Under the pieces are notes generated by a model, which had not been told where the DNA came from, made no database searches, and saw only the letters and a program-made list of their open reading frames with translations. Position numbers and translations under genes: made by a program. 64,000 bases of DNA from Allobosea sp. 117 (GTDB lineage Bacteria > Pseudomonadota > Alphaproteobacteria > Rhizobiales > Xanthobacteraceae). The stretch lies in contig NZ_KL370890.1 in NCBI RefSeq assembly GCF_000702305.1, positions 23,611 through 87,610 of the forward strand, written 5' to 3'. Each line of letters starts with the position of its first letter. Position 1 is the stretch's first letter. Of this stretch, positions 62,700-64,000 are shown in pieces.

Positions 62700-64000
62700 G
62701 TGGCTGGAAACATCCTCAGGAATGGCGTGCTTGTTGCCGCGCTCTGCTCCGTGTGGTGGAGCTCGACCTGCGAGGCGCGGGCATTGCGGGTCGTCACCTC
62801 GTTCCCTCCCTCGATGATCGACGTCTACCGCCGCGCCTTCGCGAAGGCGCGGCCCGATATCGAGGTCGCGTTCATCCAGCGCAAGACGACCGCCGCCGTC
62901 GCCGAGCTCGCGGGCGGAGACAGGCTCGACGCCGACCTGTTCTGGGCGTCTGCGCCGGATGCCTTCGAGCTCCTGAAGCTGGAGGGCCGGCTGTCGCCGC
63001 TCGCGCCGCGCGACACCGGCGCGCCCGCAACGGTCGCCGGCTATCCGGTCAACGACCCGGACGGCACCTATCTCGGCTTCGCGCTTTCCGCCTACGGGCT
63101 CGCCTGGAACGAGGCCTATCTCGCACGCCACAGTCTGCCGGTGCCGCGCGGCTGGCAGGACCTCACCGCGCCGATCTATACCGGCCATGTCGGCATCTCC
63201 TCGCCCTCCCGCTCGGGGACGACGCATCTCGTCGTCGAGGCGCTGCTGCAGTCGGAGGGCTGGGAGCAGGGCTGGCGGACATGGCGGCAGATCGGCGGCA
63301 ATCTCGCCACCGTCACCGCGCGCAGCTTCGGCGTCTCCGCCGGGGTCGCGCGTGGGCGCTTCGGCATCGGCATCACCATCGATTTCCTGGCGCAGCCGGC
63401 GGGGCTCGATGCCGATCCGGTCCGCTTCGTCGTGCCGAATCCGGAGATCTTCGCGCCGGCCAGCATCGCGCTGCTGCGACAGGCGCAGAACCGGGCGGCG
63501 GCCGATGCCTTCGTCGATTTCCTGCTGTCGGTGCCGGGCCAGCGGCTGCTGCTGGATCCGAAGGTCGGCCGGCAGCCGATCCGGCCCGAATTCTACGCCG
63601 AGGGCCACGGCGAAGGGCCGAACCCCTTTCAAGCATCGGAGGATGGTGCCGGTTGGCGCTTCGACGCCGGTCGTTCCGCCGCGCGCTACGAGCTGATCAA
63701 CCTCATGTTCGACGAACTCGTCACCTTCCGCCTGGCCGAGACGGCCGCCGTCTGGCGGACGGTGAACGAGGTCGAGGCCAGCCTGGCGCAGTCGCCCGAC
63801 GAGGCCGCAGCCAAGGCGGCGACGCAGGCCCGCGCCCTGCTCGGCGCGGTTCCGTTCACGGAAGCGGAGGCGGCCCGGATCGTGGCTGAGACCCGGCTGG
63901 CGCGCGTGCCGCGCGGCCTCCAGCCGCCCGAGGCGCAGGCGAAGCTGATGGCACGCCTGCACGACTGGGCCGGCGACAACCTCGCCGCGGCCAGGGCGGC
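62700..64000 (+). CDS. Periplasmic binding protein, PgtC/iron(III)-type, truncated by window end
   Basis: At least 433 residues, open at the end of the window. The GTG at 62700 has GGAG upstream, and the N-terminal part (GVLVAALCSVWWSSTCEARA) looks like a signal peptide, followed by LRVVTSFPPSMIDVYRRAFAKARPDIEV and DADLFWASAPDAFELLK. These are typical of family 1 binding proteins of the FbpA/PgtC group, which in some operons feed a signal to a two-component system. No other part of its operon is visible. The GTG start is moderately certain. Confidence 0.75.
   Translation, partial: MAGNILRNGVLVAALCSVWWSSTCEARALRVVTSFPPSMIDVYRRAFAKARPDIEVAFIQRKTTAAVAELAGGDRLDADLFWASAPDAFELLKLEGRLSPLAPRDTGAPATVAGYPVNDPDGTYLGFALSAYGLAWNEAYLARHSLPVPRGWQDLTAPIYTGHVGISSPSRSGTTHLVVEALLQSEGWEQGWRTWRQIGGNLATVTARSFGVSAGVARGRFGIGITIDFLAQPAGLDADPVRFVVPNPEIFAPASIALLRQAQNRAAADAFVDFLLSVPGQRLLLDPKVGRQPIRPEFYAEGHGEGPNPFQASEDGAGWRFDAGRSAARYELINLMFDELVTFRLAETAAVWRTVNEVEASLAQSPDEAAAKAATQARALLGAVPFTEAEAARIVAETRLARVPRGLQPPEAQAKLMARLHDWAGDNLAAARA

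Overview
The window is a GC-rich bacterial chromosome segment with alpha-proteobacterial style. It carries a complete calcium-type methanol dehydrogenase (mxa) cluster with a divergent moxZYX regulatory operon, AADLPP-type outer-membrane proteins, a QSIGGGGG-repeat autotransporter and many LysR/ABC catabolic genes. A facultatively methylotrophic member of the Hyphomicrobiales (Xanthobacter/Ancylobacter/Starkeya-like) is my best inference. No rRNA or tRNA gene was recognised, so the taxonomy rests on gene content only.

Layout. (1) 1-8.1 kb: a complete type I-C CRISPR-Cas operon on the minus strand (cas3-cas5-cas8c-cas7-cas4-cas1-cas2), with a hidden internal cas11c start inside cas8c. The array itself is not in the window; it would be expected just left of base 1. 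(2) 8.1-10.6 kb: mobile DNA, with an intact IS110-family transposase and a frameshifted, truncated IS1182-type transposase remnant. (3) 10.6-19.6 kb: a TetR-controlled RND efflux operon, a LysR/isochorismatase-like hydrolase pair, an MFS exporter and a Crp/Fnr regulator. (4) 19.6-23.2 kb: an outer-membrane protein, a 24-codon ORF and two DUF1254 proteins, with a perfect palindrome next to the Crp/Fnr gene. (5) 23.4-33.1 kb: a nine-gene minus-strand catabolic operon with a spermidine/putrescine-type ABC importer, FAD amine oxidase, GMC oxidoreductase, tartrate-dehydrogenase-like enzyme and two paralogous haloacid-dehalogenase-type hydrolases, next to a divergent LysR gene. (6) 34.3-42.7 kb: a second LysR gene and a giant autotransporter. 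(7) 42.9-57.1 kb: the mxa cluster, mxaFJGIRSACKLD plus a YVTN beta-propeller gene on minus, and moxZYX on plus. (8) 57.2-64 kb: a LuxR regulator, an aminotransferase, an inositol-phosphatase-family enzyme, a polar amino acid ABC importer lacking its ATPase here, and a truncated periplasmic binding protein.

How the genes work together. MxaF/MxaI oxidise methanol in the periplasm and pass electrons to cytochrome cL (MxaG). MxaJ assists, and MxaR/S/A/C/K/L/D mature the enzyme and insert calcium. MoxY/MoxX probably sense the growth state and switch on the operon from the shared 435-bp intergenic region. The 23-33 kb operon looks like import plus sequential oxidation of a cationic or amino-alcohol substrate whose identity the sequence does not reveal.

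No clearly new multi-gene defence or biosynthetic system was found. The most interesting points are the internal cas11c gene, the paired dehalogenase-like genes, the Crp/Fnr-linked palindrome with the DUF1254 module, and the RNA hairpins and palindromes that organise the mxa region.
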